Source of the DNA: Pseudomonas nitroreducens
GTDB taxonomy: Bacteria; Pseudomonadota; Gammaproteobacteria; Pseudomonadales; Pseudomonadaceae
Length of the DNA: 64,000 nt
Assembly (NCBI RefSeq): GCF_014204515.1
Contig: NZ_JACHLI010000012.1
Span: forward strand, 1-64,000
Direction: 5' to 3'
Both the position numbers and the translations under genes were made by a program. A model generated the notes under the pieces. The model searched no databases. It saw only the letters and a program-made list of their open reading frames with translations, and was not told the origin of the DNA. Positions 33,099-40,828 of the stretch are shown piece after piece; the first letter of the stretch is position 1; every line of letters begins with the position of its first letter.

Positions 33099-34136
33099 TC
33101 AGTAAGGATTCTCCGCCTCATACCGATCCAGCGTATCGCTGGCGATCTGCCGGCCGAGGGCGATGAGTTCCGGTGCCTTGTAGAACTCGAAGAAACGGCA
33201 GACGCGCTTGGGCACGTTGATCAGGATGTCCGGCGGGTAGCCGGCGATCTTGTATTGCGCGAGCGAGGTCTGCATCACTTCGAAGCTCTGGTTCACCAGT
33301 TCCAGCAGCGAGGCCGGGCTGCTGCTGTCGATCACGTGGCTGCCGGTGGCCGAGCGCGGCGAGCCCTTGGCCTGCGGGGCGGCGGCGGGTTGCTGCATTT
33401 CCGGCTCGGCGGGCTCTTCGGAGACGGCCGGTACCGGGTGGAGCAGGGCATCGGCGATCAGTTCCGGTGGCGGTTCGACTTCGCCACGGCGGAAGAAGCT
33501 GAGCTTGTTGGAAAGCCCGTTGATCACCGAATCGAATCGGCCCTTCAAGGCTGCCGGGCGTTCGATCACCGGCAGCGAGTACTGGCGCTGGTTGGTGGCG
33601 TTGAGGTTGACCGCGACGATCAGGTCGGCGTGGGTCGACACCACCGGGACGATCGGCAGCGGGTTGAGCAGGCCGCCGTCGACCAGCATGCGGCTGCCCT
33701 GCATGACCGGGGTGAACAGGCTGGGAATCGCCGCCGAGGCGCGCATGGCCTGGTGCAGGCAGCCTTCCTGGAACCAGATTTCCTGCTGGTTGGTCAGGTC
33801 GGTGGCCACCGCGGTGTAGGGGATCGGCAGCTGTTCGATGTCGATCTCGCCGAGAATCTCGTGGATCTTGCCGAATACCCGTTCGCCGCGAATGGCACCG
33901 AGGCGGAAGCTGACGTCCAGCAGGCGCAGCACGTCGAGGTAGTCCAGGCTCTCCACCCAGTCGCGGTATTCGCCCAGCTTGCCGGCGGCGTAGATGCCGC
34001 CGATCACCGCGCCCATGGAGCAGCCGGCGATGCAAACCACTTCATAGCCGCGCCGTTCGATCTCCTCGATCACTCCGATATGCGCATAACCGCGCGCGCC
34101 GCCGGAACCGAGTACCAGCGCGATCTGTTTTGACAT
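33099..34136 (-). CDS. Patatin-like phospholipase (RssA-like)
   Basis: A 345-residue patatin-family protein. The oxyanion loop is LVLGSGGARGYAHIGVI (GSGGARG), the nucleophile elbow is IAGCSMGAVIGG (GxSxG), and the catalytic Asp is in MLVDGGLLNPLP (DGG). Family members are lipid acyl hydrolases; bacterial RssA-type proteins have no proven substrate. A Pro/Glu/Ala-rich linker (about 225-265) separates the catalytic part from a C-terminal helical region. It is a single minus-strand gene, divergent from selD, with about 108 bp between the starts. Confidence 0.92.
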   Translation of the reverse strand: MSKQIALVLGSGGARGYAHIGVIEEIERRGYEVVCIAGCSMGAVIGGIYAAGKLGEYRDWVESLDYLDVLRLLDVSFRLGAIRGERVFGKIHEILGEIDIEQLPIPYTAVATDLTNQQEIWFQEGCLHQAMRASAAIPSLFTPVMQGSRMLVDGGLLNPLPIVPVVSTHADLIVAVNLNATNQRQYSLPVIERPAALKGRFDSVINGLSNKLSFFRRGEVEPPPELIADALLHPVPAVSEEPAEPEMQQPAAAPQAKGSPRSATGSHVIDSSSPASLLELVNQSFEVMQTSLAQYKIAGYPPDILINVPKRVCRFFEFYKAPELIALGRQIASDTLDRYEAENPY

Positions 34137-34244
34137 GGGGCAACTCCGCGTTACGAACTGCCCGACGATACGCCGAGGGTACCGGTCGAGCCAAGCCGGG
34201 CTTTGCTAGAATCGGCGTTTGATTTCCCCGACCGGAGCCTCCCG

Positions 34245-35279
34245 ATGAGCGAACCGATCCGCCTGACCCAGTACAGCCACGGTGCCGGCTGTGGTTGCAA
34301 GATTTCCCCCAAGGTCCTGGAGGTCATCCTCGCCGGCAGTGGTGCGCAGAACCTCGACCCCAAGCTGTGGGTCGGCAATGCCTCGCGCGATGACGCCGCC
34401 GTCTACGAGATCGACGCCGAGCGCGGCGTGGTGTCCACCACCGACTTCTTCATGCCGATCGTCGACGACCCGTTCGACTTCGGCCGCATCGCTGCCACCA
34501 ACGCCATCAGCGACATCTACGCCATGGGCGGCGACCCGCTGATGGCCATCGCCATCCTTGGCTGGCCGGTGAACGTGCTGGCGCCGGAAATCGCCCGCGA
34601 GGTGATTGCCGGTGGCCGCAAGGTCTGCGACGAAGCCGGCATCCCGCTGGCCGGCGGCCATTCCATCGACGCCCCGGAACCGATCTTCGGCCTCGCCGTC
34701 ACCGGGCTGGTGGAGAAGCGCTTCATGAAGCGCAACGACACTGCCACCGCCGGCTGCAAGCTGTACCTGACCAAGCCGCTGGGCATCGGCATCCTCACCA
34801 CTGCCGAGAAGAAGGCCAAGCTGCGCGCCGAGGACGTGGGCGTTGCCCGTGACTGGATGTGCACCTTGAACAAGCCCGGCGCGCGCTTCGGCAAGCTCGA
34901 TGGGGTGAAGGCGATGACTGACGTCACCGGGTTCGGCCTGCTCGGCCACCTGGTGGAAATGGCCGACGGCAGCGGTCTGACCGCGCGCGTTCGCTACGAC
35001 GCCGTGCCGCGCCTGGCCAGCGTCGAGTACTACCTGGAAGCCGGCTGCGTGCCCGGCGGCACGCTGCGCAACTTCGACAGCTACGGTGAGCGCATTGCGC
35101 CGCTGCCGGAGCTGCACAAACTGCTGCTGTGCGACCCGCAGACCAGCGGCGGCCTGCTGGTGGCGGTGGAGCCGGACGGCGAGGCGCAGTTCCTCGCCAC
35201 CGCGAAAGAACTGGGCATGGACCTGGCGCCGATCGGCGAACTGGTCGGCCGACAGAGTCACGCGGTCGAGGTGGCGTGA
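34245..35279 (+). CDS. selD: Selenide, water dikinase (selenophosphate synthetase)
   Basis: Makes selenophosphate from selenide and ATP, the selenium donor for selenouridine and selenocysteine. The 344 residues match SelD. The N-terminal active site is SHGAGCGCKISP with Cys (not selenocysteine) and the essential Lys; DDAAVY and the GG-rich ATP-grasp-like motifs (MGGDPLMA, LAGGHSID) follow. The start at 34245 was chosen because it precedes LTQYSHGAGCGCK at the family spacing. The stop overlaps the mnmH start by one base (TGATG), so the two are coupled. Confidence 0.98.
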   Translation: MSEPIRLTQYSHGAGCGCKISPKVLEVILAGSGAQNLDPKLWVGNASRDDAAVYEIDAERGVVSTTDFFMPIVDDPFDFGRIAATNAISDIYAMGGDPLMAIAILGWPVNVLAPEIAREVIAGGRKVCDEAGIPLAGGHSIDAPEPIFGLAVTGLVEKRFMKRNDTATAGCKLYLTKPLGIGILTTAEKKAKLRAEDVGVARDWMCTLNKPGARFGKLDGVKAMTDVTGFGLLGHLVEMADGSGLTARVRYDAVPRLASVEYYLEAGCVPGGTLRNFDSYGERIAPLPELHKLLLCDPQTSGGLLVAVEPDGEAQFLATAKELGMDLAPIGELVGRQSHAVEVA

Positions 35280-36379
35280 TGCGCGACAACACCCGCCACT
35301 ACCGCGAGCTGTTCCTCGGCGATGTGAAGATGATGGACGTGCGCGCCCCGGTCGAGTTCGGCAAGGGCGCGTTCCCCGATGTGATCAACCTGCCGCTGAT
35401 GAACGACATCGAGCGGCAGAAGGTCGGTACCTGCTACAAGCAGAACGGCCAGCAGGCGGCCATCGCCCTGGGCCACGAGCTGGTCATGGGCCCGCTCAAG
35501 GCCGAGCGCATCGAGGCCTGGGCGAACTTCGCCAGGGCCAATCCCGAGGGTTACCTGTACTGCTTCCGCGGCGGGCTGCGCTCGCAGATCACCCAGCAGT
35601 GGCTGAAGACCGAGGCCGGCATCGAGTACCCGCGCGTGGTCGGCGGCTACAAGGCGATGCGCGGCTTCCTCTTCGACACCACCCGCGCCGCCGTCGAGGA
35701 ATGCCAGTTCGTGCTGGTGGGCGGCCTGACCGGCACCGGCAAGACCGAGGTCATTGCCCAGTTGGCCAACAGCCTGGACCTGGAAGGCCACGCCAACCAT
35801 CGCGGCTCCGCCTTCGGCCGCCGCGCCACGCCGCAGCCGGCGCAGATCGATTTCGAGAACCGCCTGGCCATCGACATCCTGAAGAAGCGCCACGCCGGCC
35901 TGGATCAGTTCGTGCTGGAAGACGAGGGGCGCATCGTCGGCAGTTGCTCGGTGCCGCTGGAGCTGTACCAGGGCATGCAGCACTACCCGCTGGTGTGGCT
36001 GGAAGACAGTTTCGAGCACCGCGTGGAGCGCATCCTCAAGGATTATGTCGTCGATCTGTGCGCTGACCATGTGCGTACGGTGGGCGAGGAGGGCGGCTTC
36101 GACTCCTTTGCCGCCTACCTGCGCAAGAGCCTGTCGGGCATCGTCAAGCGCCTGGGCGGTGAGCGTTACCAGCGCCTTGCGGCGATCATGGATGCCGCCC
36201 TGGAAGAGCAGAAGCGCAGCGGCGCGGTGGACCTGCACCGCGGCTGGATCGAGGGCCTGCTGGGTGAATACTACGACCCGATGTACGCCTTCCAGCGCGA
36301 GAGCAAGGGCGAGCGCGTGGAGTTTCGCGGCACCCAGGACGAGGTGGTCGAGTACCTGCGCTTCCGCGCTGAGCGCTAG
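35279..36379 (+). CDS. mnmH: tRNA 2-selenouridine synthase
   Basis: Also called SelU or YbbB. It replaces sulfur with selenium at 2-thiouridine of the wobble base in tRNA Lys, Glu and Gln, through a geranylated intermediate. The 366-residue protein has an N-terminal rhodanese domain with the active Cys in YLYCFRGGLRSQ and a C-terminal P-loop domain with LVGGLTGTGKTEV. It is translationally coupled to selD, its selenophosphate source. Transcription ends at the terminator near 36450. Confidence 0.97.
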   Translation: MRDNTRHYRELFLGDVKMMDVRAPVEFGKGAFPDVINLPLMNDIERQKVGTCYKQNGQQAAIALGHELVMGPLKAERIEAWANFARANPEGYLYCFRGGLRSQITQQWLKTEAGIEYPRVVGGYKAMRGFLFDTTRAAVEECQFVLVGGLTGTGKTEVIAQLANSLDLEGHANHRGSAFGRRATPQPAQIDFENRLAIDILKKRHAGLDQFVLEDEGRIVGSCSVPLELYQGMQHYPLVWLEDSFEHRVERILKDYVVDLCADHVRTVGEEGGFDSFAAYLRKSLSGIVKRLGGERYQRLAAIMDAALEEQKRSGAVDLHRGWIEGLLGEYYDPMYAFQRESKGERVEFRGTQDEVVEYLRFRAER

Positions 36380-36446
36380 TTCCTGTCCAGAGCTCGCGAC
36401 AGGCTCGCCCCCGGCCGGCGAGCCTGCCCGGCCATCCTGCGGGCAT

Positions 36447-36476
36447 AAAAAAACCGCACCCGAAGGTGCGGTTTTC
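36447..36476. terminator. Bidirectional terminator between mnmH and puuD
   Basis: AAACCGCACC-cgaa-GGTGCGGTTT (36451-36474), with an A-run on the left and Ts on the right, so it can end mnmH (plus) and puuD (minus), which converge here. It also marks the junction between two blocks that are separate in PAO1. Confidence 0.9.
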
Positions 36477-36493
36477 CTGGCCGTGCCGCAGGC

Positions 36494-37828
36494 TCAATTC
36501 ACCTGGGCGCCCCTGGAGATCCAGTCGCCGACGAGCTTGCGCTCTTCCGGGGTCATCTGGGTGATGTTGCCCAGCGGCATCACCTGCGAGGCCACGGCCT
36601 GCGCCTGGATGCGCGGGGCGAGCTGCTGGATCTGCTGCGGGGTGTCGAACATCACGCCAGCCGGTGCGGTGCTGAACAGGTTGCTGGTCGGCTTGGCCGA
36701 GTGGCACACGGCGCAGCGTTCCTGGATGACGTGGTGGACCTTGTCGAAGCCTTCGGTCGAACCAGCGCTGGACGCCTGGGCCGGAGCGGCCTGAGCCTGC
36801 TGGGCAGCGGCGGCCTTGGCGGCTTCCTCGTCCTTGGCGCGCTCGGCCGGGGTCTTGCCGCCGATGGCGGTTTCCGGCAGCGGCTGATACTCCACCTTTG
36901 CCGGCTGGGCGCTGACGGTGTTATCGCTGCTGGGGAAGTTCGGTCCGGTGACGAAGGCCAGGGCGATCATGCCCACGGCGCCGGCGGGCAGGGCCCAGGC
37001 CATGCCGTTGCCATTGTGGCGGGTGTTGAAGTAGTGACGCACGATCACCGCCAGCGCCGCGATGCAGGTCAGGATCAGCCAGTTGTAGTGGCTGCCGTAG
37101 GTGCTCGGGAAGTGGTTGCTGATCATGATGAACAGCACCGGCAGGGTGAAGTAGTTGTTGTGGCGCGAACGCAGCAGACCCTTGGCCGGCAGCACCGGGT
37201 CGGGCTCGCGGCCTTCCTCGATGGCCTTAACCAGCGCGCGCTGGGCCGGCATGATCACGCGGAACACGTTGCCGACCATGATGGTGCCGATGATGGCGCC
37301 CACGTGCAGGTAGGCACCGCGGCCGCTGAACACCTGGCTGAGCAGGTAGGCGGCGAGGACCAGCAGGCCGAACAGGATGGCGCCGAGCAGGGCGGGTTTC
37401 TTGCCCAGCGGGGAGTCGCACAGGGTGCTGTAGACGAACCAGCCGGCGATCAGCGAGCCGATGCCGATGGCCACGGCGGCGGCCGGCGACAGGTCGCTGC
37501 CCGGAGCGATCAGGTACAGGGTCGGGTTCAGGTAGAACACGATGGTCAGCAGGCAGACACCCGACATCCAGGTGGAGTAGGCCTCCCATTTGAACCAGTG
37601 CAGGTTGTCCGGCATTTTCGGCGGGGCGAGCTTGTACTTCTCCAGGTGGTAGATACCGCCACCGTGGATCGCCCAGAGATCACCGGAAAGCCCCTCGCGC
37701 GGGTTGGCGCGGTTGAGGTTGTTTTCCAGCCAGACGAAGTAGAACGAGGCGCCGATCCACGCGATACCCACGATCATGTGGATCCAGCGGACCAGCAGGT
37801 TCAGCCATTCGATGAGATGTGCTTCCAC
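36494..37828 (-). CDS. puuD: Membrane urate hydroxylase with cytochrome c domain (PuuD)
   Basis: Oxidises urate to 5-hydroxyisourate. The 444-residue protein has eight or so hydrophobic segments and the family start EWLNLLVRWIHMIVGIAWIG with its conserved His, then an Ala/Gln linker (about 330-360) and a C-terminal cytochrome c domain with CAVCH (Cys372, Cys375, His376) and a Met in SQVMPLGN as the likely axial ligand. Electrons therefore pass to the respiratory chain rather than to oxygen as in soluble uricase. The GTG start is supported by AGAGG upstream. It is the last gene of the puuE-uraD-allA-puuD group (PA1513 by order). Confidence 0.95.
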   Translation of the reverse strand: MEAHLIEWLNLLVRWIHMIVGIAWIGASFYFVWLENNLNRANPREGLSGDLWAIHGGGIYHLEKYKLAPPKMPDNLHWFKWEAYSTWMSGVCLLTIVFYLNPTLYLIAPGSDLSPAAAVAIGIGSLIAGWFVYSTLCDSPLGKKPALLGAILFGLLVLAAYLLSQVFSGRGAYLHVGAIIGTIMVGNVFRVIMPAQRALVKAIEEGREPDPVLPAKGLLRSRHNNYFTLPVLFIMISNHFPSTYGSHYNWLILTCIAALAVIVRHYFNTRHNGNGMAWALPAGAVGMIALAFVTGPNFPSSDNTVSAQPAKVEYQPLPETAIGGKTPAERAKDEEAAKAAAAQQAQAAPAQASSAGSTEGFDKVHHVIQERCAVCHSAKPTSNLFSTAPAGVMFDTPQQIQQLAPRIQAQAVASQVMPLGNITQMTPEERKLVGDWISRGAQVN

Positions 37829-37878
37829 AGTCTTTTACCTCTTGCCCGGGCATCGCCGTCGCGCTGCGCGGGCCTCTC

Positions 37879-38388
37879 TTATTGGTTTGCTTGGGGGTCG
37901 AGGAGGAGCTGTTCGTCCTCGGTGAAGAAATGCTCGTCGCAGTTGTTGCCAGAACCGCTGCGATCGACCACCAGGAAGTCATCCCGCTTTTCGATCGTCA
38001 GCACCGGGTGGTGCCAGACGCCGCGGTGGTAATTGACGCCCTGCTTGCCGTTGGAGAGGAAAGCGCGGACGTGGCCCGATACAGGTACGTCGCCAAGCGG
38101 CGCGACCACGATCAGAAAGGGGTTGCCGAGCAGCGGAATGAACGCCTGACTGCCCTGCGGATGGCGTTCCAGCATGCGGATGCGCAAGGGCATCTCTAGG
38201 GATTCGGCGCTGAAGATGCTGATGATCGCCTTGTCATCGGGCTGCGCCGTTTCGACGGTGGCGAGCTTGTGATAACGGCGGGTGGAACCGTTGTTGATCA
38301 TGAAGAAATCACTGCCTTCGGTCTCGATGACATCACCGAACGGGGCGAAGGCTTCCTTGGTCAACGGCTCTATCTTCAGGGTACGCAT
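37879..38388 (-). CDS. allA: Ureidoglycolate lyase
   Basis: Splits ureidoglycolate to glyoxylate and urea, the last step of allantoin breakdown. The 169-residue cupin-like protein shows the family features EAFAPFGDVIETEGSDFFMINNGSTRRYH (over two segments), AFIPLLGNPFLIVVAP and GVNYHRGVWHHPVL with the metal-ligand histidines. It lies 50 bp before puuD and 66 bp after uraD. In PAO1 the allantoicase gene alc lies in this second gap; it is absent here. Confidence 0.96.
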   Translation of the reverse strand: MRTLKIEPLTKEAFAPFGDVIETEGSDFFMINNGSTRRYHKLATVETAQPDDKAIISIFSAESLEMPLRIRMLERHPQGSQAFIPLLGNPFLIVVAPLGDVPVSGHVRAFLSNGKQGVNYHRGVWHHPVLTIEKRDDFLVVDRSGSGNNCDEHFFTEDEQLLLDPQANQ

Positions 38389-38454
38389 GGCTGGTCTTCT
38401 TTTATCGTTGTTCGCATGGGCCTCTCCGCAGGAGAGGAGTGAAGGTCCGCTCGC

Positions 38455-38970
38455 TCAGAGCTGCTGCAGGCGGAACATCGCGATCTTGTTGATCTCCGCC
38501 AGGGCGGTCTGGAACTCCTGCTCCGGCGTGTTGTGGATGCGCTCTTCGAACGCGGCGAGGATCTGGTGACGGTTGCTGCCCTTCACGGCCTTGATGAAGG
38601 GGAAGCCGAACTTGGCCTTGTAGGCGTCGTTGAGCTGCGTGAAACGGGCGAACTCCTCGGCGGTGCAGTCCTGGATGCCGGCGCCGGCCTGTTCGGCGGT
38701 GCTGGAAGCGGTCAGTTCGCCGCGGACTGCGGCTTTGCCGGCGAGGTCCGGGTGAGCATTGATCAGTGCCAGCTGCGCTTCATGGCTGGCGGACAGGAGG
38801 ATGTCGGCCATGCGCTGCTGCAGCAGTTCGATGTCGTTCAGGCTGTCGTCCACGCCCAGGTCGTAGGCCTTCTCGGCGACCCACGGGGAGTGCTCGTAGA
38901 TGTCGGCGAAAGTGGCGACGAAGGCGGCGCGGTCGAGGCTGGCCGGGGTCAGGGTCTGGAAGCGGCTCAT
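38455..38970 (-). CDS. uraD: OHCU decarboxylase
   Basis: 2-oxo-4-hydroxy-4-carboxy-5-ureidoimidazoline decarboxylase, which makes S-allantoin in the urate pathway. Its 171 residues include the catalytic HPDLAGKAA (His) and SSTAEQAGAG, with FGFPFIKAVKG near the active site, all UraD hallmarks. The start at 38970 (MSRFQTLTP) overlaps the puuE stop by 4 nt (ATGA), so the two are coupled. Confidence 0.97.
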   Translation of the reverse strand: MSRFQTLTPASLDRAAFVATFADIYEHSPWVAEKAYDLGVDDSLNDIELLQQRMADILLSASHEAQLALINAHPDLAGKAAVRGELTASSTAEQAGAGIQDCTAEEFARFTQLNDAYKAKFGFPFIKAVKGSNRHQILAAFEERIHNTPEQEFQTALAEINKIAMFRLQQL

Positions 38971-39902
38971 GCCGGGTTCTCCTGCGCTTTGAACGGGTGG
39001 TTCTCGTGCCAGTGCCTGGCGATGTCGACGCGGCGGGCGATCCACACCTTCTCGTGACCCTTGACGTACTGGATGAAACGCTCCAGCGAGGCCATGCGCG
39101 CCGGACGGCCGAGCAGGCGGCAGTGCATGCCGATGGAAAGCATCTTCGGCGCGCCTTCGGCACCCTCGGCGTAGAGCACGTCGAAGGCGTCTTTCAGGTA
39201 TTCGAAGAAGTCGTCGCCCTTGTTGAAGCCCTGCACCTGGGTGAAGCGCATGTCGTTGGTGTCCAGGGTGTAGGGGATCACCAGGTGCGGCTTTTCGGCG
39301 GTGCTCGCCGGGTCCCAGTAGGGCAGGTCGTCGTCGTAGGTGTCGGAGTCGTAGAGGAAGTTGCCGTCCTCGCGGACGATGCGCCGGGTGTTCGGGCCCA
39401 GGCGGCCGGTGTACCAGCCCTGCGGGCGCTGGCCGGTCAGCTCGGTGAGGATGCGCACGGCCTCGAACATGTGCTCGCGTTCCTGCGCCTCGTCCATGTA
39501 CTGGTAGTCGATCCAGCGGTAGCCGTGGCTGCAGATTTCGTGGCCGTCGGCGACCATCTGGCGGATCGCTTCGGGGTGGCGCTGGGCGGCCATGGCCACG
39601 GCGAACACGGTCAGCGGCAGGTCATGCTTCCTGAACAGCTTGAGCAGGCGCCACACGCCGGCGCGGCTGCCGTACTCGTAGAGCGATTCCATGCACATGT
39701 TGCGCTCGCCCTTGAGTGGCTGGGCGGCGACCATCTCGGAGAGGAAAGCTTCGGATTCGGCATCACCATGCAGGATGTTGCGCTCGCCGCCTTCCTCGTA
39801 GTTGAGGACGAAGGACAGGGCGATGCGCGCATCGTTCGGCCAGTGCGGGTGGGGGATGTTGTTGCCGTAACCGATCAGGTCGCGTGGGTAGTCAGCGCTC
39901 AC
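38967..39902 (-). CDS. puuE: Allantoinase PuuE
   Basis: The polysaccharide-deacetylase-like allantoinase that opens allantoin to allantoate. From the GTG start at 39902 the protein has 311 residues: SADYPRDLIGYG, IALSFVLNYEEGGERNI, GHEICSHGYRWIDY and LSIGMHCRLLGRPARM are PuuE signatures. An upstream in-frame ATG at 39983 adds a low-complexity stretch, and AAGGA 10 nt before the GTG supports the chosen start. It is the first gene of a four-gene minus-strand unit with uraD, allA and puuD. The promoter region carries TTGTATACAA (39974). Confidence 0.96.
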   Translation of the reverse strand: MSADYPRDLIGYGNNIPHPHWPNDARIALSFVLNYEEGGERNILHGDAESEAFLSEMVAAQPLKGERNMCMESLYEYGSRAGVWRLLKLFRKHDLPLTVFAVAMAAQRHPEAIRQMVADGHEICSHGYRWIDYQYMDEAQEREHMFEAVRILTELTGQRPQGWYTGRLGPNTRRIVREDGNFLYDSDTYDDDLPYWDPASTAEKPHLVIPYTLDTNDMRFTQVQGFNKGDDFFEYLKDAFDVLYAEGAEGAPKMLSIGMHCRLLGRPARMASLERFIQYVKGHEKVWIARRVDIARHWHENHPFKAQENPA

Positions 39903-39973
39903 TGCAGTGTTCCTTCTTGTGGTTGGCGGTCGGCGCCGGGTCGGTGGACTGCGCGCTGCCGTTGATGGGTGCA

Positions 39974-40003
39974 TTGTATACAAAATGTTGGTCGGTCTGT
40001 AAA
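39974..40003 (-). promoter_or_regulatory. puuE operon promoter with TTGTATACAA operator
   Basis: Read on the minus strand, TTTACA (39998-40003), a 17-bp spacer and TATACA (39975-39980) form a good sigma-70 promoter. The -10 box lies inside the perfect palindrome TTGTATACAA (39974-39983), so a bound protein would block it. The operator is repeated before uraH, and in slightly changed form before the permease and the GntR gene. The interval 39903-40311 holds no other gene. Confidence 0.7.
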
Positions 40004-40167
40004 TACAATCTGCGCAACGGTCGTTTGAATCCGTTCGTCAGCCGGGAGCCGGGCTTGGATGTGCGAAGTGTCCAGTCCTGATGCGGCCTCCAGCGGGTTT
40101 TCCAGCGATTCGGGGAGCGACTGCAGACTGGCGTAGAGGGTGGTTTTTGCAAGATTGAATCAGTTTT

Positions 40168-40177
40168 TTGTATACAA
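40168..40177. promoter_or_regulatory. TTGTATACAA operator upstream of uraH
   Basis: A perfect 10-bp palindrome identical to that at 39974, about 135 bp before the uraH start, in an AT-rich patch (TTTTTTGTATACAATAAA) suited to a promoter. GntR proteins of the FCD type often bind such GTATAC-centred sites. Confidence 0.7.
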
Positions 40178-40311
40178 TAAAGCGCGCCGCTGGTTATATT
40201 CGCTGCCACCCAATGCACCGGCGGGCTGTCCTGGCGACAGCCGCCCATTCGAACCAACAAGACAGAGGAGGAAGGTGTCGGCCGGCTCTGCCGCAGGACA
40301 CCGCTAAGCCC

Positions 40312-40665
40312 ATGGGACGCCTGACTACCCACGTACTGGATTCCGCCCACGGCTGCCCTGGCCACGGCATCAGGATCGAGCTGTACCGCGTCGAAGGCCA
40401 GCAGCTGGAGCTGATCGCCAGCCGCGTCACCAACGACGACGGCCGCTGCGACGAGCCGCTGCTGCAGGGCGAGGACTTCCGCGCCGGTGTCTACCAGCTG
40501 CTGTTCAATGCCGGCGACTACTACCGTGCCCGCGGCGTGGAACTGCCCCAGCCGGCGTTCCTCGACCAGGTCGTTTTGCGCTTCGGCATCGCCTCGGAAA
40601 GCGACCACTACCATGTGCCGCTGCTGATCTCCCCCTACAGCTATTCCACCTATCGCGGCAGCTAG
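40312..40665 (+). CDS. uraH: 5-hydroxyisourate hydrolase
   Basis: The transthyretin-related HIU hydrolase that acts between PuuD and UraD. The 117-residue protein begins MGRLTTHVLDSAHGCPG with the active His, has the Arg and second His in RIELYR and SDHYHVPLLISPYSYSTY, and ends in the diagnostic tetrapeptide YRGS. No signal peptide is present, so it is cytoplasmic. It is divergent from the puuE operon and followed by a terminator. It corresponds to PA1518. Confidence 0.97.
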   Translation: MGRLTTHVLDSAHGCPGHGIRIELYRVEGQQLELIASRVTNDDGRCDEPLLQGEDFRAGVYQLLFNAGDYYRARGVELPQPAFLDQVVLRFGIASESDHYHVPLLISPYSYSTYRGS

Positions 40666-40712
40666 TCCCCGCCCGTAGGTCTTCCCCCGGACTCTTCGTG
40701 GAGTCTTCCTCG

Positions 40713-40738
40713 GCCCGCCCACACTGCGGGCTTTTCTT
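40713..40738 (+). terminator. Terminator after uraH
   Basis: GCCCGC-ccacact-GCGGGC (40713-40731) followed by TTTTCTTT. It separates uraH from the fusion regulator gene. Confidence 0.75.
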
Positions 40739-40828
40739 TGCCTGTCATTCAGCGATTTACCCGCCATTCGCAGGCGCGTGCGCGGCATTTGGGCTAGAAG
40801 AAGTGAGGAATATCGTATTGAGGATGCC

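Noticed and set aside
34245..34310. SelD considered as a selenoprotein
   Set aside because: The active-site codon is TGC (Cys) in GAGCGCK; no in-frame TGA is present.
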